From positions 20,802-84,801 of the forward strand of contig CAXTHM010000005.1 of the NCBI GenBank assembly GCA_964244115.1: 64,000 nt of DNA. Direction: 5' to 3'. Under the pieces are notes generated by a model. That model was not told where the DNA came from and searched no databases. It worked only from the letters and a program-made list of their open reading frames with translations. Position numbers and translations under genes: made by a program. Of this stretch, positions 16,561-25,316 are shown one piece after another. This stretch comes from CADCWK01 sp964244115. Lineage in GTDB: Bacteria; Chloroflexota; Chloroflexia; Thermomicrobiales; UBA6265. Numbering within the stretch: the first letter of the stretch is position 1; each line of letters begins with the position of its first letter.

Positions 16561-17235
16561 ATGAGAGATGGATGCATCAGGATGGGCGAAGCAACCGCGA
16601 CCGCGTCCCGGCAGTGGATCGTCGGCGAGAGCGACCCGCGCCAGATCGCCGGGATCGTCAAGGCGTCGGTCGTGCCCCGGCCGATCGCCTGGGTCTCGAC
16701 CCGCGGCGCCGATGGGGTCGGCAACATCGCCCCGCACTCCTATTTCATGACGCTCGCCGACGTGCCGCCGGTGCTCGGCTTCGTCAGCAGCGGCCGCAAG
16801 GACACGCTGCGGAACATCGAGGCGACCGGCGACTACGTCATCAACATCCTCGGGGACGACCTCACCGAGGCGATGAACCTGACCTCGGCCGACTTCCCGG
16901 CCAGTGAGGACGAGTTCCTCTGGGCCGGCCTGACGCCGGAGCCGTCGGAGAGCGTCGCGGCGCCCCGGGTGGCGGAGGCGCCGGTCGCCTTCGAGCTCCG
17001 CCACCGCGAGACCCGCGACTACGGCACCGCCGACGCGCCCAGCTACCTGATCGTCGGCGACGTCGTCCGGATCCGCGTCCACGGCCGGGTCCTCGACGGC
17101 CACCATGTCCTGCCGGAGCAGCTCCGCGCCGTCGCCCGGATGGGTGGCCCGGCGACGTACGTCCGGACGACCGACCGGTTCGACATCGATCGGCCATCGT
17201 GGGACGCCGTCAGGGAAACGATCGTGCGTCCCTGA
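16561..17235 (+). CDS. Flavin reductase-like FMN-binding protein
   Basis: 224 residues from the ATG at 16561; ATG 16582 is also possible. It is a split-barrel flavin reductase domain: VVPRPIAWVSTRGADGVGNI, APHSYFMTLADVPPVLGF, then DYVINILGDDL, and the FEL...YLIVGDVVRIRVH strand near the end. Such proteins bind FMN and reduce it with NAD(P)H for partner oxygenases, or act directly as oxidoreductases. The ring-cleaving dioxygenase gene follows 74 bases downstream, so both may belong to one aromatic-compound pathway (inference). Confidence 0.82.
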   Translation: MRDGCIRMGEATATASRQWIVGESDPRQIAGIVKASVVPRPIAWVSTRGADGVGNIAPHSYFMTLADVPPVLGFVSSGRKDTLRNIEATGDYVINILGDDLTEAMNLTSADFPASEDEFLWAGLTPEPSESVAAPRVAEAPVAFELRHRETRDYGTADAPSYLIVGDVVRIRVHGRVLDGHHVLPEQLRAVARMGGPATYVRTTDRFDIDRPSWDAVRETIVRP

Positions 17236-17309
17236 GCCAGGCGACGCGTCCGTCGCGACGCATCCACCCGAGATCACGCCGCACCTTGCCAGCTCAGGAG
17301 TCCGCCCCG

Positions 17310-18449
17310 ATGTCCGCCCCAGCTCCCGCCGCCGCTTCGACGGTCCCGATCGAACAGGCCGTCCGCGGTCTCCACCATCTGACGGCTGTCTCGACCGACG
17401 CCGGCCGCTCCGTCGCCTGGTACACCGGGCTCCTCGGGCTCCGGCTCGTCGCCCGCTCGGTCGACCTCGACGACTGGCGCTCGCACGGCCTGTTCTTCGG
17501 GACGGGTGCGGACGGCGCGCCCGGCTCCCTGCTGACCCTGGTCGACTGGCCGGAGATGAAGCGCGGCAACCCCGGCATCGGCGGCACCCACCACCTCGCC
17601 TTCGCGACCGCCGATCGCGACACGCTCCTGCGCTGGAAGCGGTGGCTGACCGACCACGGCCAGCCCGTCGACGGCCCCTACGACCGGACCTACTTCACCA
17701 GCATCTACACGGAAGACCCCGACGGCCTGATCATCGAGATCGCGACCAACGGTCCAGGCTGGACCATCGACGAGGCGCCGGACCGGCTCGGCATCGAGGT
17801 CAAGCCGCCGCCGTTCGAGACGACCGCCGCCGGCCGCGACGAGCCCGCCATCGCCGCCGAGACCTGGCCGGAGCCCGTGTCCGCGATCGATGACGCCATG
17901 CGGCTGGAGCGTTTCCACCATGTCACGGCGATCGGCACCCACCAACCGGAGATGGAGCGGCTCTGGGGCGACATCCTCGGGCTGCGGATGGTCAAACGGA
18001 CGCTGAACTTCGACGACCCGACCTCGCCCCATCTCTACTGGGGTGTTGGCGACGCCGCGCCGGGGACGATCGTGACGTTCTTCGTCCAGGATGCCAAGAC
18101 CCGCCGGCCGGCCCGCTCCGGCACCGGCGTGTCGCATCACTGGGCGCTGGAGGTGCCCGATGGCTCCCTGGGATTCTGGGTCGAGCGGCTGACGAACCAC
18201 GGCATCCAGGCGATGACGATCCAGGACCGCGGCGCCTTCCAGCGGGTCGCCTTCCGCAACCGCGACGGCATGATCGTCGAACTGGCGACGACCGGCCCTG
18301 GCCTCCCCGCCAGCGATGTCGCTAACCCGGCCAATCTCCCGCTCTGGCTGCCCGACCGGATCGAAGCCCATCGGGCGACGATCGAGGCCAACCTCTCGCC
18401 GCTCGTCATCCCCGACATCGCAAGCTTCGGCACCGGCCCCACCGCGTGA
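17310..18449 (+). CDS. Ring-cleaving dioxygenase of the glyoxalase (VOC) superfamily
   Basis: 379 residues from the ATG at 17310 (AGGAG nine bases upstream). Two VOC modules occur in tandem. Module 1 starts VRGLHHLTAVSTDAGRSVAW and contains GGTHHLAFAT and EDPDGLIIEIAT; module 2 starts MRLERFHHVTAIGTHQPEME and contains GVSHHWALEV and RDGMIVELATTGPG. The His, His and Glu ligands of the Fe(II) site are visible. This layout matches the PcpA/MhqO group, which opens hydroquinones between the hydroxyl and neighbouring carbon. It probably detoxifies quinones in the cytoplasm. Confidence 0.85.
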   Translation: MSAPAPAAASTVPIEQAVRGLHHLTAVSTDAGRSVAWYTGLLGLRLVARSVDLDDWRSHGLFFGTGADGAPGSLLTLVDWPEMKRGNPGIGGTHHLAFATADRDTLLRWKRWLTDHGQPVDGPYDRTYFTSIYTEDPDGLIIEIATNGPGWTIDEAPDRLGIEVKPPPFETTAAGRDEPAIAAETWPEPVSAIDDAMRLERFHHVTAIGTHQPEMERLWGDILGLRMVKRTLNFDDPTSPHLYWGVGDAAPGTIVTFFVQDAKTRRPARSGTGVSHHWALEVPDGSLGFWVERLTNHGIQAMTIQDRGAFQRVAFRNRDGMIVELATTGPGLPASDVANPANLPLWLPDRIEAHRATIEANLSPLVIPDIASFGTGPTA

Positions 18450-18483
18450 GCGATTCGCGGACGGCGTCACCGGCCCCCGCCAC

Positions 18484-19263
18484 ATGGTGAACCAGCCGGC
18501 GATCCCGCTGGAGACGCTGCACGGCCAGTGGTGCGACGCGATCGGACGGGATCTGGGTGACGACCTGGCCCTCGTCGAGGACACCGCGCCAGGCTACGAG
18601 CACACCTACGCCGCCGGCAAGGGGCGAGACCGGCGGCTGGTCGTCGTCTGCCCGTGGCACTGGCCGGCCTACAGCCACTACCAGTTCTGGGAACTCGTGT
18701 CCATCCCGTGGCTGGCCCGCCGGGCCGGTTACCGGGACTGGGTACTGGTCACCAACGCGGCCTGGACCGACTGGATCCTGCCGGCACTCCGGCCGCTCTA
18801 CGGTCAGGTCATCGTCGCCGACGATCCGCCGACCGCCGCCATCCGCGACTGGCTTCGCGCCGACCCGACGCCCATCATGCTGCCACCCGACCGGCCCGCC
18901 GGCCGGGTGTCGCTGGGCGAACCGACGCCTAAGCAGACGACGGTGACGCTCAAACAGGCCATCGCCGCGGCGCTCGGCCCCGACGCCCGGACCGGCTACA
19001 AATTGCCAGCCCGGCTGGTCGAGGCGACCCTGCGGCCTAACGTCGCCCTGGACGACGGCCAGACCCTGATCTTCGCCAAATCCTTCCGCAATCCCGACGT
19101 GATCCACGAGGCCAAGATGCTGGCCGGCCGCGCCCTGCTCTGCCCCGACGGCACCCGGCCGATCGTCGTCATCGACGGCCGCTGGCGGGACGCCCCGGAC
19201 CTGATCGCGTCGGTTGGGGCCGATGTCTGCACCGTCGATCGACTACGAAAGCTATTGGGGTAG
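18484..19263 (+). CDS. Hypothetical protein
   Basis: 259 residues from the ATG at 18484, 34 bases after the dioxygenase stop and in the same direction. Features include RLVVVCPWHWPAYSHYQFWE, a Rossmann-like core (DWVLVTNAAW, YGQVIVADD), and a C-terminal TRPIVVIDGRWRDAPDLI. The alternating strands and helices suggest an alpha/beta cytoplasmic enzyme or nucleotide-binding protein. No family recognised. No membrane segment or signal peptide. Confidence 0.55.
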   Translation: MVNQPAIPLETLHGQWCDAIGRDLGDDLALVEDTAPGYEHTYAAGKGRDRRLVVVCPWHWPAYSHYQFWELVSIPWLARRAGYRDWVLVTNAAWTDWILPALRPLYGQVIVADDPPTAAIRDWLRADPTPIMLPPDRPAGRVSLGEPTPKQTTVTLKQAIAAALGPDARTGYKLPARLVEATLRPNVALDDGQTLIFAKSFRNPDVIHEAKMLAGRALLCPDGTRPIVVIDGRWRDAPDLIASVGADVCTVDRLRKLLG

Positions 19264-19351
19264 AGCCGTCCGAGCTGGATTGATTTTCGCTCCAGAAATG
19301 CACCGCTCTGTAAATAGGGCAGCCCATCATTCAGGTGCCGGTGGGCAGTCT

Positions 19352-19822
19352 CTAGCGACCTCGAAGCGATCGTTCGATGTTGAGCAGAGCGAAGAGACCT
19401 CTCAGGATGATGACGATGCCGAGAAAAGTACCGATCCCCGCCGCGACGATGTCCGCATTCGATGGCCCGACCGTCGCTGTCCTGGCGGTAGAGCTTCCAG
19501 GAATCGAGACATCGTTCCGCTGCGTTCCAACATAGACAGCGATCAGGATGGCTGGCAGGATCGCGCCGATGATCGCTGGCCACCAACCCAGCTGCTCATT
19601 CACCGCTACGGCTGGCTGCTGATGGGGAGCGATATGGGCGTAGGGGCGCGGGTTCGTCAATTGATCATCTGCTTCCCAGCGTGACGCATAGAGGCGCTCT
19701 TCATTCACAGGTACTTTCTCCATGGGACGAGTCTTAGGCCGACCAATTCCGCAGTTGGGGCAGAAGCGGTCGTCCCCTTCGAACCGGGCGCCGCAGGCGT
19801 TGCAGAATGCGGCCACGTTCAT
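19352..19822 (-). CDS. Zinc-ribbon membrane protein
   Basis: 156 residues. The N-terminus is a zinc ribbon (FCNACGARFEGDDRFCPNCG), followed by a polar linker and two membrane helices (WPAIIGAILPAILIAVYV and AAGIGTFLGIVIILRGLFAL). The gene overlaps the upstream zinc-ribbon gene by four bases (ATGA), so they are translated together. Lower GC than most of the window. Function unknown; paired zinc-ribbon membrane proteins are common but uncharacterised. Confidence 0.7.
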   Translation of the reverse strand: MNVAAFCNACGARFEGDDRFCPNCGIGRPKTRPMEKVPVNEERLYASRWEADDQLTNPRPYAHIAPHQQPAVAVNEQLGWWPAIIGAILPAILIAVYVGTQRNDVSIPGSSTARTATVGPSNADIVAAGIGTFLGIVIILRGLFALLNIERSLRGR

Positions 19823-20478
19823 TGGAAGTCCCAGTCACGGGTTATCACCCAGTCGTTGTTATCGAGGACTGTCGCTGGAAGGGAAAACGCAGCCCGGTCG
19901 CCGATCACAAAAAGGTAGGTGTCTCTATCTGGCACGGTTACGGTGAAGCTAAGTCGACAGTTGCTTTCCGGCGTAATGACACCTGCACCCAATCGCGCCG
20001 ACCCGATGATTTTGGCGTCCGTGTCCCCGACGCCAACATATGCGCCCTGGACCATGTCAGTCATGAACGCTCGGCCGGAGCAGACACTTCCAGTCGAGAC
20101 GAAGTTCTCTGGCTGGTGAATCAAGATACTTCCATGGATCATATGGCTCTGGCCTGACCCGCTGTCGGTGCCTGAACTCAGAAACGCCCACGTCACAACC
20201 CCGACCACACCAACGATCACGATGAGCATGAACCATCCGAGCCGGTTGGTAGTCGGAGCCGCCGCTGGTGCCACATCGGCAGCCGATCGTTGCGCCATGG
20301 CTGATGACGCGCTGATATTCGGAGCAGCTCTCGGCGTGATGCTGGGCGGTGCGGACGCGCGCGGCGCACCGGAGAACCGACCCGTGTCGGAAATTCGACG
20401 CGCACCACAGGATGAACAGAATCGATCCTTCGGTTCAAAGTGAGTTCCGCAGGCGTTGCAGAATAAGGCTGCGGTCAT
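19819..20478 (-). CDS. Zinc-ribbon, single-pass membrane protein with extracytoplasmic domain
   Basis: 219 residues. A zinc ribbon (FCNACGTHFEPKDRFCSSCG) nearly identical in layout to that of its partner is followed by an Ala/Pro linker, one membrane helix (WFMLIVIVGVVGVVTWAFL, about residue 85) and a ~110-residue beta-rich outer domain with three Cys (one in STGSVCSGRAF, one in ESNCRLSF). It probably forms an operon with the downstream gene. The ribbon repeats suggest the two genes arose by duplication. Confidence 0.7.
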   Translation of the reverse strand: MTAALFCNACGTHFEPKDRFCSSCGARRISDTGRFSGAPRASAPPSITPRAAPNISASSAMAQRSAADVAPAAAPTTNRLGWFMLIVIVGVVGVVTWAFLSSGTDSGSGQSHMIHGSILIHQPENFVSTGSVCSGRAFMTDMVQGAYVGVGDTDAKIIGSARLGAGVITPESNCRLSFTVTVPDRDTYLFVIGDRAAFSLPATVLDNNDWVITRDWDFQ

Positions 20479-20554
20479 GGAGTCCGCCAGTTCTCGAAAT
20501 CTGGGGACATGGGATCGGTTCGGGCTTCGCAGGCGTTGCAGAGCAGGGCGGGGA

Positions 20555-21367
20555 TCACCGCTCGAAGCACTCGGGCCGGATGACGGTCTCCCGGATCAAC
20601 TGGCGGAGGTCGTCGGGATCGCTCTTGTGGCCGGTGATCCGACGCAGCTCGCGCTGGACTACGGTCAGGACGACCTCCGACGTCATCGCCTGGGCAAGTG
20701 CCTGCGGCGATGTCGCCCGCTTGACCCGCCAGAGGTCGTCGATCTGCTTGCGCTTGAGCGACTCATAGGACAGGTAGAACAACTCCGCCATCGCCTCGGG
20801 GCTCGTCGCGGCTGACAGGTCGAAGGAGAAGACGAGATCTATGATGACCGGCAGGCCACCCTCAATGTGATAGACCTGCCAATCGCTCCCATTGGTCAGG
20901 ACCATCCACTCGACGCCTTCGTTGACCGCGTACATCTCGACCTGGCGCAGCTGGCGGAGACCGAGTTTGGTGCCGACGCGCTTGACCTCGACGAACGCCA
21001 GGACCTCGCCGTCGATCCGGATCCCGTAGTCCGCGAACTCACCGCGGACCTGATACTCGGTGGTCAGGTGCGAGTACTTGTCATACCCGAGCACGTCGCA
21101 GAGGAAATCGGTCACGAGGAGACGGGTATCCCCCTCGTTGGCCTGCCGATCCCTCAGATCCTTGAGTGGCCGCTGGAAGCGACGAATCTGGGACGTGAGG
21201 CGATCCCGGACGTCCTGCTCCCACTTCGGAGCCGCTCGGGGTCCCCCACGCTTTCGCTCGGCCTGAGCCTCGACCGCGTCCGTCGCCAGGACGGGGGATT
21301 CGGTATGCGTGACGGCGATGACTTGATCGGACATGAGCGACTGCGTTTCCGGGGCGGGACCGGTCAT
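20555..21367 (-). CDS. Orphan type I restriction HsdR N-terminal domain protein
   Basis: 270 residues from the ATG at 21367, with AGGAG six bases upstream. The central region has the PD-(D/E)xK nuclease layout of HsdR N-domains: LVTDFLCDVLGYDKYSHLTT, then FADYGIRIDGEVLAFVEVKR with the Asp and the E-x-K pair, then MYAVNEGVEWMVLTNGSDWQ. No helicase domain follows, and no hsdM or hsdS is nearby, so this is not a complete restriction system. Stand-alone copies may act in nucleic-acid defence or be solitary nucleases; the role is unknown. Confidence 0.78.
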   Translation of the reverse strand: MTGPAPETQSLMSDQVIAVTHTESPVLATDAVEAQAERKRGGPRAAPKWEQDVRDRLTSQIRRFQRPLKDLRDRQANEGDTRLLVTDFLCDVLGYDKYSHLTTEYQVRGEFADYGIRIDGEVLAFVEVKRVGTKLGLRQLRQVEMYAVNEGVEWMVLTNGSDWQVYHIEGGLPVIIDLVFSFDLSAATSPEAMAELFYLSYESLKRKQIDDLWRVKRATSPQALAQAMTSEVVLTVVQRELRRITGHKSDPDDLRQLIRETVIRPECFER

Positions 21368-21545
21368 AGGAAGCTCCTTTGCCTCGAATTACGGGACGAC
21401 GGGAACGCTGTTAGCTGATCGTCGGGGTCCACGTTGACCCGACTCAATGATCTCATGGTTGATCCCAGATAGGGGACGTGTTTCCGACAGGGTCAGGCGG
21501 TACGACATGCGGCCCACACAACGCCGAGTGGCTCCGACGCATCTT

Positions 21546-21573
21546 ACACAACGATATCGCCAAATCGTTGTGT
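21546..21573. repeat. 10-bp inverted repeat, possible operator
   Basis: ACACAACGAT at 21546-21555 pairs exactly with ATCGTTGTGT at 21564-21573 around an eight-base spacer. It lies about 180 bases upstream of the nuclease-like gene and 170 bases past the MarR gene end. The spacing suits a dimeric repressor, but no regulator is identified. Confidence 0.45.
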
Positions 21574-21665
21574 ACGGCACGCGCAACTCACCCGGCGTGG
21601 TGTTGGGATCAGGACCATGGGAACGGGCTCGCCCCCCCCGCTATTTGAGCCACGACCAACACGGG

Positions 21666-21707
21666 CCGTCGTATTGGTGGAAGAGCGGCTTTCCACCAAT
21701 ACGACGG
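21666..21707. terminator. Perfect 17-bp hairpin downstream of the marR gene
   Basis: The arm CCGTCGTATTGGTGGAA (21666-21682) is perfectly complementary to 21691-21707 across an eight-base loop. It lies 36 bases past the stop of the leftward MarR gene and is well placed to end the DHA2-MarR transcript. Confidence 0.55.
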
Positions 21708-21742
21708 TCCTTGTTGGTGTATGCGCAACCAGGCTCGACCGC

Positions 21743-22336
21743 TTACCGCACCACGAGGTCCGCGCGTCCGCGACGCTCCGTCAGCCCGGCGGCCCTGGAC
21801 GTGGCGTTGAACTGGCCGAGCAGGCTGGCGAAGTGGTCGATGTCCTCCGGCTCCCAGTCGCGGAGGGCCTGCCGGAGGATGCCCTGATGGCCGGTGCGCA
21901 GGGCGCGCATCCGCTGGTCGCCGAGCGCGGTCAGGCCGACGAGGTGGGCGCGGCCATCGTCGTGGTCCGGGTGACGCTCCGTCAGCCCGAGGCTCTCCAG
22001 CGACTGGAGCAGCCGGCTGACCGCGCTGCGATCGACCCCCAGCATCTCGGCGATCACGCTGGCCCGCATCGGCCCGTGGTTGGCGAGCAGCCGGAGCAGC
22101 CCATAGCCGGCCGGCTGGAGCGTCGGGTGGATGCTGGCGGCGGCGCGGCGGCGCAGGTCCCGGACGCTGGCGAACAGGGCGGCGAGTTCGATCTCCACGG
22201 CGTGGACCGATCGTTCGACGGCGTCGTCCGGCTCCTGGCCGTCATCGGCCCTCGGCTGCCCGTCGAGCAGGCTGACCTGGTCGCCGGCGAGAATGTCCGT
22301 CGTGGCGCCCGGATCCGCGTGTGTGTCGGTCGTCAT
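21743..22336 (-). CDS. MarR-family transcriptional regulator
   Basis: 197 residues. A winged helix is evident: GYGLLRLLANHGPMRASVIA, ALGVDRSAVSRLLQSLESLG-type recognition helix (read here as MLGVDRSAVSRLLQSLESLG) and the wing ERHPDHDDGRAHLVGLTALG with the conserved Asp-x-R. The ~45-residue N-terminal extension is poorly conserved. It overlaps the efflux gene upstream by four bases (ATGA), so it almost certainly controls that operon, probably by binding at 24049-24062. Confidence 0.85.
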   Translation of the reverse strand: MTTDTHADPGATTDILAGDQVSLLDGQPRADDGQEPDDAVERSVHAVEIELAALFASVRDLRRRAAASIHPTLQPAGYGLLRLLANHGPMRASVIAEMLGVDRSAVSRLLQSLESLGLTERHPDHDDGRAHLVGLTALGDQRMRALRTGHQGILRQALRDWEPEDIDHFASLLGQFNATSRAAGLTERRGRADLVVR

Positions 22337-23994
22337 CGTGACCCCTGGGGCCGGAGGAGCTCGCCGGCCGTCCCGGTCGGAACCCCGTAGACGGGCTCCG
22401 CCGGAGTGACCGGCGTCTCCTCCTCGGCGAGTTGCTCGGTGGCCGTCTTGGTCCCGAGCGGTCGGTTCGGCAGCAGCATGACCATGACGATGGTCAGCAG
22501 GGCCAGCGGGACGGCGATCAGGAAGATATCACCCACTGCCTCACCGTAGGCCGATTCGACGACGAGGCGGACCGGACCCGGCAGCTCGGACAGGACCGGG
22601 ATCGCGCCCGAGGAGCCGCTGGCGGCGACCCCGATGTCGGTGAGGCCGTCGTTGGTCAGCGTCGTCACCCGGCTGCCGAGCACCGCGCCCAGCGCCGAGA
22701 CGCCGATCGCGCCGCCGAGCGTCCGGAAGAAGGCGACCGTCGAACTGGCCGCGCCGAGCTGCAACACCGAGACCGAGTTCTGGACGATCAGGACGAGGTT
22801 CTGCATGACCATGCCGAGCCCGAGCCCGATCAGCCCCATGTAGCCCGCCAGCAGGACGAAATTGGTGTCGTAGCGCAGCGTCCCCATCGCGGAGATGCCG
22901 ATCAGCATCAGGAAGGACCCGAGGATCATGTACGGCTTCCAGGTCCCAGTCTTAGTGATCCGTGCCCCGATGATCGTCGAGGCGACCAGCGAGCCGACCA
23001 CCAGCGGCAGGGTGAGCAGGCCGGACTCCGTCGGGGACTTGCCCCGGGCCAGCTGCATGTACTGGCTCAGGAAGACCGAGGTGCCGAACAGCGTCACGCC
23101 GATCGAGGCCGAGGCGATCACGGACAGCACGACCGTGCGGTTGCGGAACAGCTCCAGCGGGATGATCGGTTCGATCGCGTGGCGCTCGACGAGCACGGCC
23201 AGGGCGAGCAGGGTGAGCGACCCGCCGACCATCAGAGCCGAGGAGCCGGACATCCAGGCGAAGTTCTTGCCGGCGAGGCTGACCCAGATCAGCAGGGTCG
23301 AGATCCCGGCCGCGATCAGCGTCGCGCCGACGTAGTCGATCGAGACCTTGCGGGCCGGACGGGCCGGGAGGTGCAGCGTCTTCTGGAGCAGGACGATCGC
23401 GGCGGCGGCGATCGGGACGACGATGTAGAAGTTCCAGCGCCAGCCGACCGAGTCGGTCACGACGCCGCCGAGCAGCGGGCCGCCGGCCGTCCCGACGGCC
23501 ATGATCGCGCCGAGGACGCCGGAGTAGCGCCCGCGCTCACGGGGGCTGATCAGGTCGGCGAGGACGATCTGGACCAGCGCTGTCAGGCCACCGGCGCCGA
23601 GGCCCTGGATGACCCGGCAGAAGATCAGGAAGCTGGTGCTCTCGGACAGGCCGGCCAGGGCCGTGCCGACCATGAAGATCAGCAGCGAGAGCTGGACGAG
23701 CGACTTGCGGTCGAACAGGTCGGCGAACTTACCCCAGACCGGGGTGCTGACAGTGGTCGCGAGCAGCGACGCGGTCACGACCCAGGTGAAGGAGGACTGG
23801 CTGCCGCCGAGGTCGGCGATGATCCGGGGGAGGGAGGTCGTCACGACGGTGCTGGAGAGGATCGCGACGAACAGGCCCAGCATCAGCCCGGAGATCGCTT
23901 CGAGGATCTCGCGGCGGCTGCGGACCGGACCGTCCAGGTCGAATGAGGCTGACGGGGCGGGTTTCGCCGGGGCGGTGGCTGCGCGCTGACTCAT
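22333..23994 (-). CDS. DHA2-family MFS multidrug efflux transporter
   Basis: 553 residues from the ATG at 23994. About 14 membrane helices, as in the EmrB/QacA group. Motif A is seen as GKFADLFDRKSLV, and motif C-like GTAGGPLLGG and GWRWNFYIVVPI match the family. It exports drugs or other hydrophobic compounds using the proton gradient. A promoter (24064-24092) and an inverted repeat lie upstream, and the MarR gene is translationally coupled behind it. Confidence 0.88.
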   Translation of the reverse strand: MSQRAATAPAKPAPSASFDLDGPVRSRREILEAISGLMLGLFVAILSSTVVTTSLPRIIADLGGSQSSFTWVVTASLLATTVSTPVWGKFADLFDRKSLVQLSLLIFMVGTALAGLSESTSFLIFCRVIQGLGAGGLTALVQIVLADLISPRERGRYSGVLGAIMAVGTAGGPLLGGVVTDSVGWRWNFYIVVPIAAAAIVLLQKTLHLPARPARKVSIDYVGATLIAAGISTLLIWVSLAGKNFAWMSGSSALMVGGSLTLLALAVLVERHAIEPIIPLELFRNRTVVLSVIASASIGVTLFGTSVFLSQYMQLARGKSPTESGLLTLPLVVGSLVASTIIGARITKTGTWKPYMILGSFLMLIGISAMGTLRYDTNFVLLAGYMGLIGLGLGMVMQNLVLIVQNSVSVLQLGAASSTVAFFRTLGGAIGVSALGAVLGSRVTTLTNDGLTDIGVAASGSSGAIPVLSELPGPVRLVVESAYGEAVGDIFLIAVPLALLTIVMVMLLPNRPLGTKTATEQLAEEETPVTPAEPVYGVPTGTAGELLRPQGSR

Positions 23995-24048
23995 GGGGCT
24001 CACTTCTCGGGAACGGCGGCACCGGTGCGGTGTCCCAGACGGGTAGAT

Positions 24049-24062
24049 GATTGACCGCAATC
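24049..24062. promoter_or_regulatory. Candidate MarR operator at the efflux promoter
   Basis: GATTG-ACCG-CAATC is an inverted repeat with a four-base spacer, placed just downstream of the -10 element of the leftward promoter, where bound repressor would block transcription. A second inverted repeat (CCAGTT-TCCG-AACTGG, 24094-24109) abuts the -35. Confidence 0.5.
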
Positions 24063-24063
24063 A

Positions 24064-24092
24064 ACTATACATCGGGATGGGAAGGGTGCCAA
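24064..24092 (-). promoter_or_regulatory. Sigma-70-type promoter of the DHA2-MarR operon
   Basis: On the minus strand TTGGCA (24092-24087) and TATAGT (24069-24064) are separated by exactly 17 bases. Transcription would start near 24057, about 60 bases before the efflux start codon. Confidence 0.6.
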
Positions 24093-24327
24093 ACCAGTTT
24101 CCGAACTGGACGAGCACCTGCGCGTCGGACATGGAACGATGAGGCGCCCCGGCTGTCGTCCCGTGAGTGCCTCCCGGCGTCCGCTTGTCGTGCGTCGACG
24201 CCGATGACCGGATCGTTGGGCCGGACCGACGCAGGGGTGCGGCCGGCAACCGGCTCCGGCGGGAAGCATCGACCGATGACCGGCCTTTCTCACCGCTATA
24301 GGCGGCGATCAGTCCGGGCTCGCCGGT

Positions 24328-24597
24328 TCAGCCCGTCGGCGGCGCGATCCGGTAGGGGCGGATCAGGCCGTCGAAGGCGGACGAGATCCGCTCGTCGAAC
24401 GTGCCCGTCGGGTCGAGGACCCAGTTCATCCCTTCGCCGATCGTCGCGATCAGGAGCAGGTGAGCGAGCCGGGAATGGTCCGGGATGGGGAGCTCGCCCT
24501 GCCGCTCGGCCTCCGCGAGCAGGCTCGCGACGTCCTGCTCGAACCCGCGGAACCCGAGGGCGACCAGACGGCTCAGCGCCGAATCGCGCCGGAGCAT
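24328..24597 (-). pseudogene. TetR-family regulator, C-terminal half only
   Basis: 89 codons with the helical ligand-binding domain of TetR proteins (LLIATIGEGMNWVLDPTGTF and FDGLIRPYR near the end). The N-terminal helix-turn-helix is absent, because sequence homologous to a different gene begins at about 24600. The reading frame has no ribosome binding site, so it is gene debris. Confidence 0.55.
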
Positions 24598-24606
24598 CAG
24601 CAGAGC

Positions 24607-24810
24607 ATGGAGGACGGCAGGCTGCTCTGGTCATACCGGGCCGCGGCCGACCCGGACGAGCCGCAGTACGCCATCGCCGGCGACAGGCTGCTCGTCCCGG
24701 ACGGCAGCTTCATCGCTCCGTCCTCGGACACCCAGGGTAAGCCTCCGACCAACGCCCCGTCCGTGATCGCCTTCCGGCTCGGCTCCGGCGAGGCGACCCC
24801 GGCCAGCTGA
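24607..24810 (+). pseudogene. PQQ-type beta-propeller protein, C-terminal fragment
   Basis: The frame reads MEDGRLLWSYRAAADPDEPQ and then FIAPSSDTQG and APSVIAFRLGSGEA before the stop. 'DGRLLWSYRA' followed by a 'V-x-A-F-R-L' strand is the last blade of a PQQ/Kelch-type propeller. The rest of the gene is missing at the junction with the truncated TetR gene (about 24600). Confidence 0.5.
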
Positions 24811-25316
24811 TCCGGGTACGGCCGGGACCGTCGCTGACCGATTTCAGCACGATCGATGCGTCTCGTTGAGCCATCGTCGAGACGATGAAGGAGCGCTCTG
24901 GCGATCGTCGCCGGAGTGCTCCCGCGTTCGCAGGGGCGACGCCATGAGATCGGCGATGCGGCCGTACCCGAGCGGGGCGCTCCCGCACTCCCAACGGGCG
25001 ATGCATATCGATTGCGACTCGTCGTCGAAACGCCCGCCCATCGGCCTTTCCATCCGAACCGAAGAGCCACCGTCCCCGACGCGGACGCCGGTCGACGCCG
25101 AACGGACGCCGCCGAAAACACTCGTCATCAGCCGTCTCGTAGGGGCGAAGCCTGCGAGGCCGGCCGCCGCAGCGGCCATCGCGCGGGAGGGCGAGAACGG
25201 TATTGACGAACGCGTGGGCCAGGATCGAACGGGTCGGTCCCAAACCACCGAGATCGCTACGCGGTGCGGACGGGGCAGGCCCCGCGCCCTGTAACCGATG
25301 GCGCCCCTCGCTACGC
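24811..25316. other. Stretch without a supportable gene
   Basis: Overlapping frames exist on both strands, but none shows a domain, a ribosome binding site or biased codon use. With the truncated genes on its left, this looks like decayed sequence. Confidence 0.4.

Noticed and set aside
20555..21367. Complete type I restriction-modification system
   Set aside because: Only the HsdR N-terminal-like domain is present; there is no helicase, hsdM or hsdS within the window.
24844..25294. Overlapping 130-140 codon ORFs on both strands
   Set aside because: Neither has a ribosome binding site, domain or codon bias; better read as decayed intergenic sequence.
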